Source: Aquimarina sp. RZ0 (GTDB lineage Bacteria > Bacteroidota > Bacteroidia > Flavobacteriales > Flavobacteriaceae). Taken from it: a stretch of DNA of 64,000 bases. Shown piece after piece: positions 56,135 through 64,000 of the stretch (position 1 is the stretch's first letter; each line of letters begins with the position of its first letter). The translations under genes were made by a program, and so were the position numbers. The notes under the pieces are model-generated. The model was given only the letters and a program-made list of their open reading frames with translations. It had not been told where the DNA came from and made no database searches. The DNA lies in NCBI RefSeq assembly GCF_008370685.1, contig NZ_VTZU01000027.1, forward strand, positions 17,991 to 81,990. The letters are read 5' to 3'.

Positions 56135-56251
56135 TTTTGCTTTTTTAATTAACTATATTGATCGTATAAATACCAATATTCAAATTAACTACAAAAACAT
56201 GACAAAATTGTACGTTAAAACCATTATTTTTTTGAAGGATTACCATAAAAT

Positions 56252-57790
56252 CTATTTTTCTAAGGCTATTTGTTGCTCGGGTTGTTTAAATAATTCTAGG
56301 TAGGATCTTCCTATATTAGAGACTATATCACTGGCTAATAATCCCTGATAACCAGTTTCTTTTATAGCTATATCTCCAGAACTACCGTGTAGGTATACTC
56401 CAAAAACTGCAGCATGCAAAGGATCATAACCTTGCGAAATAAGTCCTGTAATAATTCCCGTTAATACGTCTCCACTTCCAGCTGTTGCCATTCCTGGGTT
56501 TCCAGAAGTATTTACAAAGACCGTATCTTTATAAACAATGAGTGTATTTGCACCTTTTATGACAATAATACACTCATGTGCATTCGAGAAAACTTTGGTC
56601 TTTTCTATCTTATCAAAATCATCTTTCCAATCCCCTAGTAACCTTTTTAACTCTCCAGGATGCGGAGTTAATACCGTTTTTGCAGGTATCAGGTCCAAAA
56701 ACTGAGGTTTTTTGGCCAAAATATTAATCCCATCAGCATCAATCACCAGATTAGATTTGTTCTGCTTCAAAAATGTTTCGAATCCCTGTATCGTCTTGTC
56801 ATCAATACCCAACCCTATTCCTATTCCAATTACACCAGGTTCAAAATCTATGGATATATTTGTAATAAAATTATCTTCTCTATCTGTAACAACCATTGCT
56901 TCAGGAACAGAAGTCTGCATAATTTCATACCCACATTCTGGGATATAAGCAGTTGCCAAACCGGCACCAATTCTCAATAATGCTTCTGTAGCTAGCACAA
57001 CACTTCCTATTTTACCATAGCTACCACCAATAATTACACCATGTCCATAATCTCCTTTATGAGCAAATTTATGCCTGGGTCTATATAAAGATAATACTTC
57101 GTTTTTACCTACCAACTCTGCAAAACCAGGAGTTTTGTTTATAAAATCGCGATCAAGTCCGATATCTATAACCTCAAGATCACGGGAGTACTGCCCTGTT
57201 TCAGGAAGGAAAAATATTAGTTTGGGAAGCTGAAAAGTAACAGTTGTAGCTGCATAAATAACTCCCTCCGGATCATCAGGCACTTTGTCAGCATACAATC
57301 CCGAAGGCACATCAATAGATATTACAAAACATCTGGAGGCATTAATATGCTTGATTAGTGAAATCACCCATGGCAATAAAGGACGGTTAAGACCAATACC
57401 AAATATGGCATCGATTACCATATCATCCTTTTTTATGACAGGAAAATTATCATCAGACTTTAGCTGTATTGGCCATTCTGATAAAATAGATTTTAATCGA
57501 TCATAGTTTTCCAAAAAGTCTTTGGATCTGTTGTTACTGAAATTTACAATATAGGTCTTAACATCATATCCATGTTCTATTAGTAATCTGGAAACAACCA
57601 ACCCATCGCCTCCATTGTTTCCTAATCCACAAAAAACATGAATTGGTATGGGTGCTCCCTGTAATCTTTGATGGAGCATATTAAATATTTGTGTGGCCGC
57701 TCGCTCCATTAAGTCTAAAGATGTAATTTTTTGTGATGCTACCGTAAACTCATCGGCCATTCGCATTTGTGCTGCAGAAAATATTTTCAT
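56252..57790 (-). CDS. nnr: Bifunctional NAD(P)HX epimerase / ADP-dependent dehydratase
   Basis: Repairs hydrated NAD(P)H. N-terminal YjeF-N epimerase domain (about 1-215: MKIFSAAQMRMADEFT, FCGLGNNGGDGLVVSRLL, DAIFGIGLNRPL). C-terminal ribokinase-like dehydratase (about 225-500: HKGDYGHGVIIGGSYGKIG, VLTPHPGELKRLL, GNPGMATAGSGDVLTGII). The length of 512 aa is typical of the fused form. It is divergent from the thr operon. Confidence 0.93.
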   Translation of the reverse strand: MKIFSAAQMRMADEFTVASQKITSLDLMERAATQIFNMLHQRLQGAPIPIHVFCGLGNNGGDGLVVSRLLIEHGYDVKTYIVNFSNNRSKDFLENYDRLKSILSEWPIQLKSDDNFPVIKKDDMVIDAIFGIGLNRPLLPWVISLIKHINASRCFVISIDVPSGLYADKVPDDPEGVIYAATTVTFQLPKLIFFLPETGQYSRDLEVIDIGLDRDFINKTPGFAELVGKNEVLSLYRPRHKFAHKGDYGHGVIIGGSYGKIGSVVLATEALLRIGAGLATAYIPECGYEIMQTSVPEAMVVTDREDNFITNISIDFEPGVIGIGIGLGIDDKTIQGFETFLKQNKSNLVIDADGINILAKKPQFLDLIPAKTVLTPHPGELKRLLGDWKDDFDKIEKTKVFSNAHECIIVIKGANTLIVYKDTVFVNTSGNPGMATAGSGDVLTGIITGLISQGYDPLHAAVFGVYLHGSSGDIAIKETGYQGLLASDIVSNIGRSYLELFKQPEQQIALEK

Positions 57791-57872
57791 TTATTTTTTT
57801 TAGGAATACTTTAATGAATCAATGTATTAATTAAAAGATCAACAAAAGTTTAAGATTCAGTTGACTTTTATT

Positions 57873-57901
57873 TTGTTCAAAAATAAAAAATTATACTTTT
57901 G
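57873..57901 (+). promoter_or_regulatory. Promoter of the thr operon
   Basis: TTG (57873-57875), an 18-nt spacer and TACTTTTG (57894-57901) match the Bacteroidota consensus exactly. Transcription would begin near 57908, about 16 nt before the leader ORF. Confidence 0.8.
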
Positions 57902-57923
57902 GAGCTTAATATAAAGCAAACTA

Positions 57924-58037
57924 ATGTTTAGTACGGTTTCAATCTCGGTTTTACTTTTCGCGTTAGGAACGATTATGATGTTTATGTATATTTCTTTTAC
58001 ACGTACTACTACTGCTACCATTACCCTTAGGGGTTAA
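57924..58037 (+). CDS. thrL: Threonine-rich leader peptide of the thr operon
   Basis: A 37-codon ORF between the thr promoter and thrA, starting MFSTVSISVLLF. Its end reads FTRTTTATITLRG: six of 13 codons are threonine (ACA, ACT, ACT, ACT, ACC, ACC), as in thr attenuator leaders. A shorter start at ATG 57975 (MMFMYISFTR) is possible. Stalling at threonine codons would couple operon transcription to charged tRNA-Thr. The following 95 nt show no clear terminator hairpin with a T run, so the exact mechanism is unresolved. CCCTTAGGG spans the last sense codons. Confidence 0.75.
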   Translation: MFSTVSISVLLFALGTIMMFMYISFTRTTTATITLRG

Positions 58038-58132
58038 TCATCTTATATTTTCAAAAAACAAGTACGTAGTTCATTTTTAGTAAAAGAATTACCGAAATAC
58101 TCCTTACTAATTATATAAATTAAAAAAATATC

Positions 58133-60577
58133 ATGAACGTTCTAAAATTTGGAGGTTCTTCAGTCGCAAATGCTGCAACTATAGAAAAAGTAATAGAAAT
58201 CATTAGAAAACACTCTAATGACAAACCCTTATATGTTGTAGTTTCTGCACTTGGAGGGATTACAGACTTATTAATGCAGGCTGGCAAAGAAGCTTCTTCT
58301 AATAATGATAATTATAAAAAAACGCTTGCTATCATTGAGTCCAGGCATCTGGAAACTGTAAAAGAACTAATCCCTGTAGTTTCGCAAAGTGCAATCATTA
58401 GTAAAGTTAAGTCAGAGCTAAACAAATTGGATGCTTTGTGTGAAGGTGTATTTCTATTAAGTGAATTATCTCCCAAAACAGCCTCTGTACTGGCGAGTTT
58501 TGGAGAAATGTTATCCTCTTTTATTATTTCTGAAGCTGCAAAAATAAAAGATCTGGATATAATACTAAAAGATGCCCGAGACTTTATAATAACTACGGAT
58601 GCATCTAAGCTGACAGTAGATTATAATGAAACGAATTTCAGAATAAAAAGATATGTAGAAGATAATACAAGGCAAATTACTCTTTTTCCAGGTTTTGTTG
58701 CCAGAACCTCAGAAGGAGAACCTACTACGTTAGGAAGAGGTGGCTCTGATTTTACTGCTGCAATAATAGCTGCCGCAATTAATGCCTGTAAATTACAAAT
58801 CTGGACAGATGTTAGCGGAATGTACACTGCAAATCCTAAAATAGTAAAACAAGCAAAACCCGTGAAACATATATCGTATCAGGAAGCGATGGAGTTATCA
58901 CATTTTGGAGCTAAAGTAATTTACCCTCCTACAATCCACCCTATTCTGGATAAAAACATTCCTATTGTTATTAAGAATACGTTTAACCCAGAGGATCAGG
59001 GTACATTAATTACCAGAGAAATTACGAATAAACAAAAACCGGTTACTGGCATTAGTCATATCGATAATATTTCGATAATTTCTCTAGAAGGAAGTGGTAT
59101 GGTAGGAATTCCTGGATTTTCGAAACGGTTATTCGAATCTTTATTTCTTGAGAATATTAATGTAATCTTAATTACTCAGGCATCCTCTGAACATTCTATA
59201 TGTCTGGTCGTTGAGGAATCAGATGCCGAAAAGGCTAAAAATGCTTTAGATCAAACCTTTGAATTTGAGATTTCAAAAAGAAAAATTGATCCTGTAAAAA
59301 TTGAAGACAATACAGCTATTGTTGCGCTTGTAGGTGATAATATGTATCATCATCAGGGGCTAAGTGGAAAAATGTTTAGCACACTAGGTAAAAACAATGT
59401 GAATATTAGAGCTATCGCTCAGGGAGCCTCAGAAAAAAACATTTCTGTTGTCATTGAGAAAAAAGATGTAAAAAAAGCACTTAATATATTACACGAACGC
59501 TTCTTTGAAGTAAAAACAAAACAGCTAAATTTATTTATTACAGGTGTTGGAAATGTAGGAAGTAGGCTCTTAGCACAATTAGAACAACAAAAGAATTATC
59601 TTAAAGAAAAACTCCGACTCAAAATTCGTGTAGTAGGAATTGCCAATTCCAGAACCATGATTTTTGATGAAAACGGAATTAAATTAGATTCCTGGAATGA
59701 GTTGTTAGCTAATGGAGAGAAATCTGAAGCTACTGTTTTTTTTGAAACTGCAAAAAAAATGAATATTCGTAATTCTATATTTGTAGATAATACCGCTGAT
59801 CCAGACATTGCCAGGATATATAAACATTATCTTGCTGAAAGTATGGCTGTAGTTACCTGTAATAAAATTGCCTGTGCAGATGAATATGCAAATTATGCCG
59901 AATTACAGGAACTCTCCAGAAAGTTTAGTGCATCTTTTTTATATGAAACAAATGTTGGTGCCGGACTACCAATTATTGACACGCTGAACAATCTAATTGC
60001 TTCTGGTGATCACGTCCATAAAATACAAGCTGTACTCTCCGGAAGTCTAAATTTTGTTTTTAACAACTACAAACAAGGCACTAACTTTTATGACATTGTG
60101 AAGCAAGCACAGGAAGAGGGATATACAGAACCTGATCCTAAAATTGATCTTAGCGGAATCGATGTTGCTCGTAAAATATTGATTCTTGCCCGTGAAAGCG
60201 GGAATATTTTAGAATTAGAAGACATAGAAAATGAAGCTTTTTTACCTAAAACGAGCTTAGATACCGCTAGTGTAGCTGATTTCTTAGAATCTCTGAAAGA
60301 AAATGAAACTCATTTTAAACAAATTCTGGAGGAAGCAGATAACAAGCATTGTCGTCTCAAATATGTAGCGCAATATGAAGAAGGAAAAGCCAAAGTAGGA
60401 TTGCAACATATTTCTGAAGATCATCCGTTCTATAACCTGGAGGGAAGTGATAATATTGTTTTATTTTATACAGACCGATATCCCAAACAACCTCTGATTG
60501 TAAAGGGAGCTGGTGCTGGTGCAGAGGTTACTGCTTCGGGTATTTTTGCAGATATCATTAGAATTGGAAAAAAGTAA
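58133..60577 (+). CDS. thrA: Bifunctional aspartate kinase / homoserine dehydrogenase I
   Basis: An 814-aa fusion. The aspartate kinase domain (about 1-290) begins MNVLKFGGSSVANAATI and has FVARTSEGEPTTLGRGGSDF. Paired ACT domains (about 305-460) likely mediate threonine feedback. The homoserine dehydrogenase domain (about 463-814) has LFITGVGNVGSRLL and TNVGAGLPIIDTL. The length matches proteobacterial ThrA. The stop codon TAA (60575-60577) lies within the GTAAACT that begins a REP-like repeat, so the repeat abuts the end of the gene. Confidence 0.95.
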   Translation: MNVLKFGGSSVANAATIEKVIEIIRKHSNDKPLYVVVSALGGITDLLMQAGKEASSNNDNYKKTLAIIESRHLETVKELIPVVSQSAIISKVKSELNKLDALCEGVFLLSELSPKTASVLASFGEMLSSFIISEAAKIKDLDIILKDARDFIITTDASKLTVDYNETNFRIKRYVEDNTRQITLFPGFVARTSEGEPTTLGRGGSDFTAAIIAAAINACKLQIWTDVSGMYTANPKIVKQAKPVKHISYQEAMELSHFGAKVIYPPTIHPILDKNIPIVIKNTFNPEDQGTLITREITNKQKPVTGISHIDNISIISLEGSGMVGIPGFSKRLFESLFLENINVILITQASSEHSICLVVEESDAEKAKNALDQTFEFEISKRKIDPVKIEDNTAIVALVGDNMYHHQGLSGKMFSTLGKNNVNIRAIAQGASEKNISVVIEKKDVKKALNILHERFFEVKTKQLNLFITGVGNVGSRLLAQLEQQKNYLKEKLRLKIRVVGIANSRTMIFDENGIKLDSWNELLANGEKSEATVFFETAKKMNIRNSIFVDNTADPDIARIYKHYLAESMAVVTCNKIACADEYANYAELQELSRKFSASFLYETNVGAGLPIIDTLNNLIASGDHVHKIQAVLSGSLNFVFNNYKQGTNFYDIVKQAQEEGYTEPDPKIDLSGIDVARKILILARESGNILELEDIENEAFLPKTSLDTASVADFLESLKENETHFKQILEEADNKHCRLKYVAQYEEGKAKVGLQHISEDHPFYNLEGSDNIVLFYTDRYPKQPLIVKGAGAGAEVTASGIFADIIRIGKK

Positions 60578-60672
60578 ACTACCTCGGGGCAGACCCACGA
60601 GGCATTTATTGAAAAAAACATTTTGATTTCGAGGCAAGCCTCGGAGCATTTAAATCTCGATTATCGAGTAAA
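60574..60672 (+). repeat. REP-like triple-hairpin repeat between thrA and thrB
   Basis: Starts GTAAACTACCTCGGGGCA and ends TCTCGATTATCGAGTAAA. Three hairpins: CCTCGGGG-caga-CCCaCGAGG, CGAGGCAAGCCTCG and CTCGATTATCGAG. The middle and right parts match 24607-24660 closely. It lies inside the thr operon and overlaps the thrA stop. It could act as an mRNA-stabilising or attenuating element between cistrons. Confidence 0.75.
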
Positions 60673-60682
60673 TTTTCATAAA

Positions 60683-60778
60683 ATGAAAACCATACAATTT
60701 AAAAAAACTTTAGACACAAGAGTGAATGATTATTGTAATCATCAAAAACTCCATCTGATCTCTAAACAATACGCATAA
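60683..60778 (+). CDS. Doubtful 31-aa ORF upstream of thrB
   Basis: Reads MKTIQFKKTLDTRVNDYCNH and ends in ISKQYA, four bases before the thrB ATG. The position would allow translational coupling, but there is no supporting motif, promoter or ribosome site. It may be a remnant or chance. Confidence 0.2.
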   Translation: MKTIQFKKTLDTRVNDYCNHQKLHLISKQYA

Positions 60779-60782
60779 ACAG

Positions 60783-61709
60783 ATGAAAAGTATAAAAGTA
60801 TTTGCCCCTGCCACTGTTGCTAATTTATCTTGTGGGTTTGATGTTCTGGGATGTTGTCTTGATACTGTTGGAGATGAAATGATTATTCATATTACTTCAA
60901 CCCCAGGGGTCAGAATAATAAAAATTGAAGGAGCTGACTTACCACTAGAAACAGAAAAAAATGTTGCAGGAGTAGCTGTACAAGCTTTATTAGCTGAGTA
61001 CGGAAAAGAGATTGGTGTAGAAATTGAAATATTTAAAAAAATAAAAGCAGGTAGTGGGATAGGCAGTAGTGCTGCTAGTAGCGCGGGCGCTGTATGGGCT
61101 GTAAATCACCTTTTGGGCACTCCTTTTTCTACTTATAAACTTGTAGAATTTGCAATGGTTGGTGAGAAACTGGCTAGTGGTAATGCACATGCCGATAATG
61201 TAGCCCCTGCCCTTTTGGGAGGATTCACATTAGTTCGAAGTTATACACCACTAGATGTGATCAAATTGAACAATCCTAAAGATTTGGTGATGACTGTTAT
61301 CCATCCGCAAATTGAAGTTAAAACATCAGATTCTAGATCTGTCATTAAACAAAATGTTTCCCTAAAACAAGCAATCAATCAATGGGGAAATGTAGGTGGA
61401 TTAGTTGCTGGTCTTTTTACAGAAGATTATGATCTTATTGGCAGAAGTTTAGAAGATGTGATTATAGAACCTATGCGTTCTATACTCATTCCGGAATTTC
61501 AGAAGGTAAAAGATACTGCTATTCGACAAGGAGCACTTGGTTGTGGAATTTCAGGGTCAGGACCTTCTATATTTGCTTTGAGCAAAAGTATGAATACGGC
61601 TCAGAAAGTAGCTCAGGGTATTAATGAAGTATACAAAAAAACGGGCCTTGATTTTGATATTCATATATCAAAAATAAATAATCAAGGAGTAAAAATAATG
61701 GAGTTATAA
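60783..61709 (+). CDS. thrB: Homoserine kinase
   Basis: GHMP-family kinase of 308 aa phosphorylating homoserine. Motifs: KVFAPATVANLSCGFDVLG at the N-terminus, the ATP loop KAGSGIGSSAASSAGAVWAVN (about 82-102, first part KAGSGIGSSAASS), and GCGISGSGPSIFAL near 265. It follows thrA after 205 bp that hold the REP-like repeat, and is followed by ridA and thrC. Confidence 0.93.
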   Translation: MKSIKVFAPATVANLSCGFDVLGCCLDTVGDEMIIHITSTPGVRIIKIEGADLPLETEKNVAGVAVQALLAEYGKEIGVEIEIFKKIKAGSGIGSSAASSAGAVWAVNHLLGTPFSTYKLVEFAMVGEKLASGNAHADNVAPALLGGFTLVRSYTPLDVIKLNNPKDLVMTVIHPQIEVKTSDSRSVIKQNVSLKQAINQWGNVGGLVAGLFTEDYDLIGRSLEDVIIEPMRSILIPEFQKVKDTAIRQGALGCGISGSGPSIFALSKSMNTAQKVAQGINEVYKKTGLDFDIHISKINNQGVKIMEL

Positions 61710-61836
61710 TCCTCAATGGAAGAAAACAAATTAGAAGGAGACTAGAGATAGTTAAAAAAGCGTTTGTAAGCAAGGAGATGAATATTTTAAGCATCAAAGA
61801 TGCTATCTGACTTCTAAAACAATAATTATATAAGTG

Positions 61837-62199
61837 ATGAAAGAAATAAAAAAGATTAGTACGGGTTCTCCCTGGGAAGATAGTGTAGGATATTCCAGAG
61901 CAATCAAAATCGGAAATATTATAGAAGTATCAGGAACTACTGCAAAAGGTGCTAATGAATATGAACAAACAGTTGCTATTATTGAATCTGTAAAAAAAGT
62001 ATTGATAGAATTTGACGCAGACCTGGCACATATAATTAGAACCCGAATCTATTGTACTGATATTACCAAATGGGAAAAAATTGGAGAAGCCCACGGAGAA
62101 TTTTTTAAAGATATCAAACCAGTAACATCCATGGTAGAAGTTTCTAAGCTTATCGATCCGGATATTCTGGTAGAAATAGAATTTTCTGCAATCGTTTAA
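61837..62199 (+). CDS. ridA: RidA/YjgF-family enamine deaminase
   Basis: A 120-aa protein of the Rid family. The conserved GYSRAIKIGNIIEVSGTTA and the C-terminal arginine motif HIIRTRIYCTDI and PVTSMVEVSKLIDPD are present. RidA hydrolyses 2-aminoacrylate and 2-aminocrotonate; the latter arises when threonine is dehydrated. Its place between thrB and thrC suggests a role in threonine metabolism. GTG 61834 precedes ATG 61837. The spacer from thrB (127 bp) shows nothing. Confidence 0.83.
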   Translation: MKEIKKISTGSPWEDSVGYSRAIKIGNIIEVSGTTAKGANEYEQTVAIIESVKKVLIEFDADLAHIIRTRIYCTDITKWEKIGEAHGEFFKDIKPVTSMVEVSKLIDPDILVEIEFSAIV

Positions 62200-62221
62200 T
62201 TAATGATTAATAAAGACACAA

Positions 62222-63511
62222 ATGCTCTATTACAGTTTACATAATAACGCTCCCAAAGTATCTTTTTCTGAAGCTGTTGTAAAAGGATTAGCTCCAGACA
62301 AAGGCTTGTATTTTCCAGAAACTATTACTCCTTTACCATCATCTTTTTTTGATACCATTGAAAACCTTGATCCGATAGAAATAGGATACCAAACAATCAA
62401 ACAATTTATTGGAGATGAAATCCCGGAAGCGGTTTTAAAAAGCATTTTAAAAGATGTATTAAGTTTTGACTTTCCTGTCGTTTCTATAGAAAAAAACATT
62501 GGCACTCTAGAGCTTTTTCATGGGCCAACTATGGCGTTTAAAGATGTCGGGGCCCGATTTATGGCTCGGTGCTTAGAGTATTTTAATGAAAATAATAAAA
62601 ATCAAGTGACGGTTCTTGTTGCGACTTCTGGAGATACTGGAGGAGCTGTAGCTCAGGGTTTCCTGGGGGTACGAGGAGTTAATGTTGTGATTTTATACCC
62701 ATCGGGTAAAGTGAGTGATATACAGGAGAGACAGCTCACAACATTAGGAAAAAACATAACAGCATTAGAGGTAGACGGGGTTTTTGATGATTGCCAGGAC
62801 ATGGTAAAGAAGGCATTTCTAGATGAAAGCATTACCGCTCACAAACAACTTACTTCTGCTAATTCTATCAACATTGCCCGGTGGTTACCTCAATTATTTT
62901 ATTTCGTTTTTGCCTATAAACAACTAAAGAATAAAAAAAAGGATATTGTCTTTTCTGTTCCCAGTGGGAATTTTGGGAATATTTGCGCAGGAATTGTAGC
63001 TAACAAGTTAGGATTACCTGTTAAACATTTTGTTGCCGCTACTAATATCAATGATACTGTAGTAAGATATATGGAAAATTCTGAATATAATCCACAGCCA
63101 TCAAAAGCAACTATCTCTAATGCTATGGATGTTGGAAACCCAAGTAATTTTATAAGAATTCAACAGTTATTCGATAATAATTTTGAGTCTCTTAAAAACA
63201 GGTTTTCAGCCTTTAGTTTTGATGATTCTACTACCAAAGAAGCCATGAAACAAATTTATGAAGAAACTAAGTATATTGCAGACCCTCATGGGGCTGTAGG
63301 ATATCTGGGGCTTAAAAAATATCAATTACAAGAAAATGAATATGGGGTATTTTTAGAAACAGCGCATCCGGTTAAATTTTTGGATATTGTAGAAGAAACA
63401 TTGAATACAACTGTTGAGATACCATCACAGATTAAAAAGGTATTAAACAAGGAGAAGGTTAGCTTAAAAATAAAAGATTATCAAAAATTAAAGGAGTTCT
63501 TATTAAAATAG
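62222..63511 (+). CDS. thrC: Threonine synthase
   Basis: PLP enzyme of 429 aa converting O-phosphohomoserine to threonine. The PLP lysine motif LELFHGPTMAFKDVGARFMAR lies near residue 95. VLVATSGDTGGAVAQGF, ANSINIARWLPQLFYFV and SGNFGNICAGIVA are characteristic. The length is that of the proteobacterial/fungal-type short form. It ends the thr operon; the terminator stem includes its last codons. Confidence 0.95.
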   Translation: MLYYSLHNNAPKVSFSEAVVKGLAPDKGLYFPETITPLPSSFFDTIENLDPIEIGYQTIKQFIGDEIPEAVLKSILKDVLSFDFPVVSIEKNIGTLELFHGPTMAFKDVGARFMARCLEYFNENNKNQVTVLVATSGDTGGAVAQGFLGVRGVNVVILYPSGKVSDIQERQLTTLGKNITALEVDGVFDDCQDMVKKAFLDESITAHKQLTSANSINIARWLPQLFYFVFAYKQLKNKKKDIVFSVPSGNFGNICAGIVANKLGLPVKHFVAATNINDTVVRYMENSEYNPQPSKATISNAMDVGNPSNFIRIQQLFDNNFESLKNRFSAFSFDDSTTKEAMKQIYEETKYIADPHGAVGYLGLKKYQLQENEYGVFLETAHPVKFLDIVEETLNTTVEIPSQIKKVLNKEKVSLKIKDYQKLKEFLLK

Positions 63512-63531
63512 TAGAACTCCTTTAGAGTATT
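63490..63531 (+). terminator. thrC terminator, overlapping the stop codon
   Basis: AAAGGAGTTCT (63490-63500, within the thrC reading frame) pairs with AGAACTCCTTT (63513-63523). The usual T run is replaced at once by the end of an IS5-family element (GAGTATTTTTAAAAA from 63525), so the insertion may have cut into the terminator tail, though its TTTTT may substitute. Confidence 0.7.
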
Positions 63532-64000
63532 TTTAAAAATAATTTTCAATTATTTTGTGATTCTATTGAGAATCATTTGACAATTTTGCCATAATATCCA
63601 AGATTCTTGACTTTCTGTTGTTTTTTCATAGTCTTTGTCAAGCCTTCGGAATAAATTAAAGATTCCAAAAGTTCTTTCTGTTACCCATCTCCATTTTAAC
63701 GGAACAAATCCTTTGGAGGAAGGAGGTGCGGATGAGATCTCGACTTCGAGTCCAGCTATATTTCCTTCTACCTACTTCATAAATGTTTTCTTGTAAGCAT
63801 CATCTGCCAAGATTTTTTCCATACGATCTAAATACCCTAATAGAGGTTCTACCACCTTACTTGCAACCACACCATCCGCTTGATTAGCTGCTCCTACAAT
63901 TACTCCCCAAATTAATCCTGCGGTATCTGTGATCACATGTCGTTTTCTACCGTTAATTTTTTTATCCCCATCTATTCCTTTGTCCAGATGTGTAAATGGT
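63525..64000 (-). mobile_element. IS5-family (IS1031-like) element, partial at the window edge
   Basis: Begins GAGTATTTTTAAAAA, preceded by TTA, consistent with the TNA target of this group. The end resembles the 184-bp MITE at 47753. It contains a broken transposase on the minus strand. The other end lies outside the window. Confidence 0.7.
63550..64000 (-). pseudogene. IS5-family transposase, C-terminal part, with internal stop
   Basis: Minus-strand translation reads FTHLDKGIDGDKKINGRKRH, then ITDTAGLIWGVIVGAANQAD, as expected around the central DDE Asp. After LADDAYKKTFMK an in-frame TAG (63772-63774) interrupts it. The frame then continues as WRWVTERTFGIFNLFRRLDK and ends at TAA (63550-63552). 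RW-x-ERTF is the C-terminal catalytic-Glu region. Apart from the stop it is intact to the window edge. Either it is an inactive copy or the stop is a sequencing error. Confidence 0.8.

Noticed and set aside
60683..60778. 31-codon ORF before thrB as a second leader peptide
   Set aside because: It has no threonine enrichment or terminator-like structure; listed only as doubtful.

Overview
The window looks like a chromosomal segment from a marine-type member of the Flavobacteriaceae (Bacteroidota). The DNA is AT-rich. Several genes carry type IX secretion (T9SS) C-terminal sorting domains. A SusC-like plug and a TonB receptor with carboxypeptidase-regulatory domains are present, part of a menaquinone pathway is encoded, promoters fit the Bacteroidota TTG / TAnnTTTG consensus, and a flavobacterial-type 6S RNA lies next to zapA. 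I cannot assign a genus from the sequence alone.

Layout. 0-2.4 kb: a von Willebrand protein fused to a TonB-plug domain, with a promoter and direct repeats upstream. 2.4-7.4 kb: a menaquinone operon (menA, UPF0173 hydrolase, menC, CPBP protease, menE). 7.6-11.8 kb: an outer-membrane barrel protein and a polyphosphate module (sixA-ppk1-ppx). 12-14.3 kb: an OmpA-family protein. 14.4-18.4 kb: pyrR, pyrB, a small STAS-like protein, a thioredoxin, rnz and pdxH, all on the minus strand. 18.4-23.1 kb: a decayed gene, a secreted glycoside-hydrolase-like protein, repeats and a 32-codon candidate gene. 23.1-27.5 kb: a DEAD-box helicase between direct repeats, then rny, 6S RNA, zapA and a coiled-coil partner. 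27.6-31.8 kb: M23 peptidase and TonB receptor. 32.1-42.9 kb: an unusual cluster with a C39-peptidase ABC exporter, HlyD adaptor, DUF4956 and VTC-domain proteins, and two divergent CotH-kinase T9SS proteins. 43-50.3 kb: cysteine desulfurase, two tandem lipoproteins, Smr protein, a duplicated DUF2752 / CCC-motif gene pair and ornithine aminotransferase. 50.7-57.8 kb: a secreted beta-helix protein, rlmD, an anti-sigma-like lipoprotein and NAD(P)HX repair. 57.9-63.5 kb: a complete threonine operon (leader peptide, thrA, thrB, ridA, thrC). 63.5 kb to the end: an IS5-family element with a broken transposase.

The most interesting non-coding content is a set of short mobile or repeat elements. There are three copies of a 162-bp foldback element (two identical, one differing by one base in my reading). 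There is a REP-like triple-hairpin repeat flanked by GTAAACT, with an apparently unoccupied site in the same window. There is also a 184-bp MITE with a TAA target duplication whose ends resemble those of the IS5-family element at the right edge. The thr operon has a well-formed promoter and a threonine-rich leader ORF, which suggests attenuation. The cluster at 32-43 kb (CotH pair, VTC, DUF4956, C39 exporter, HlyD) is the best candidate for an under-described protein system. All function calls come from reading motifs; no database search was run.
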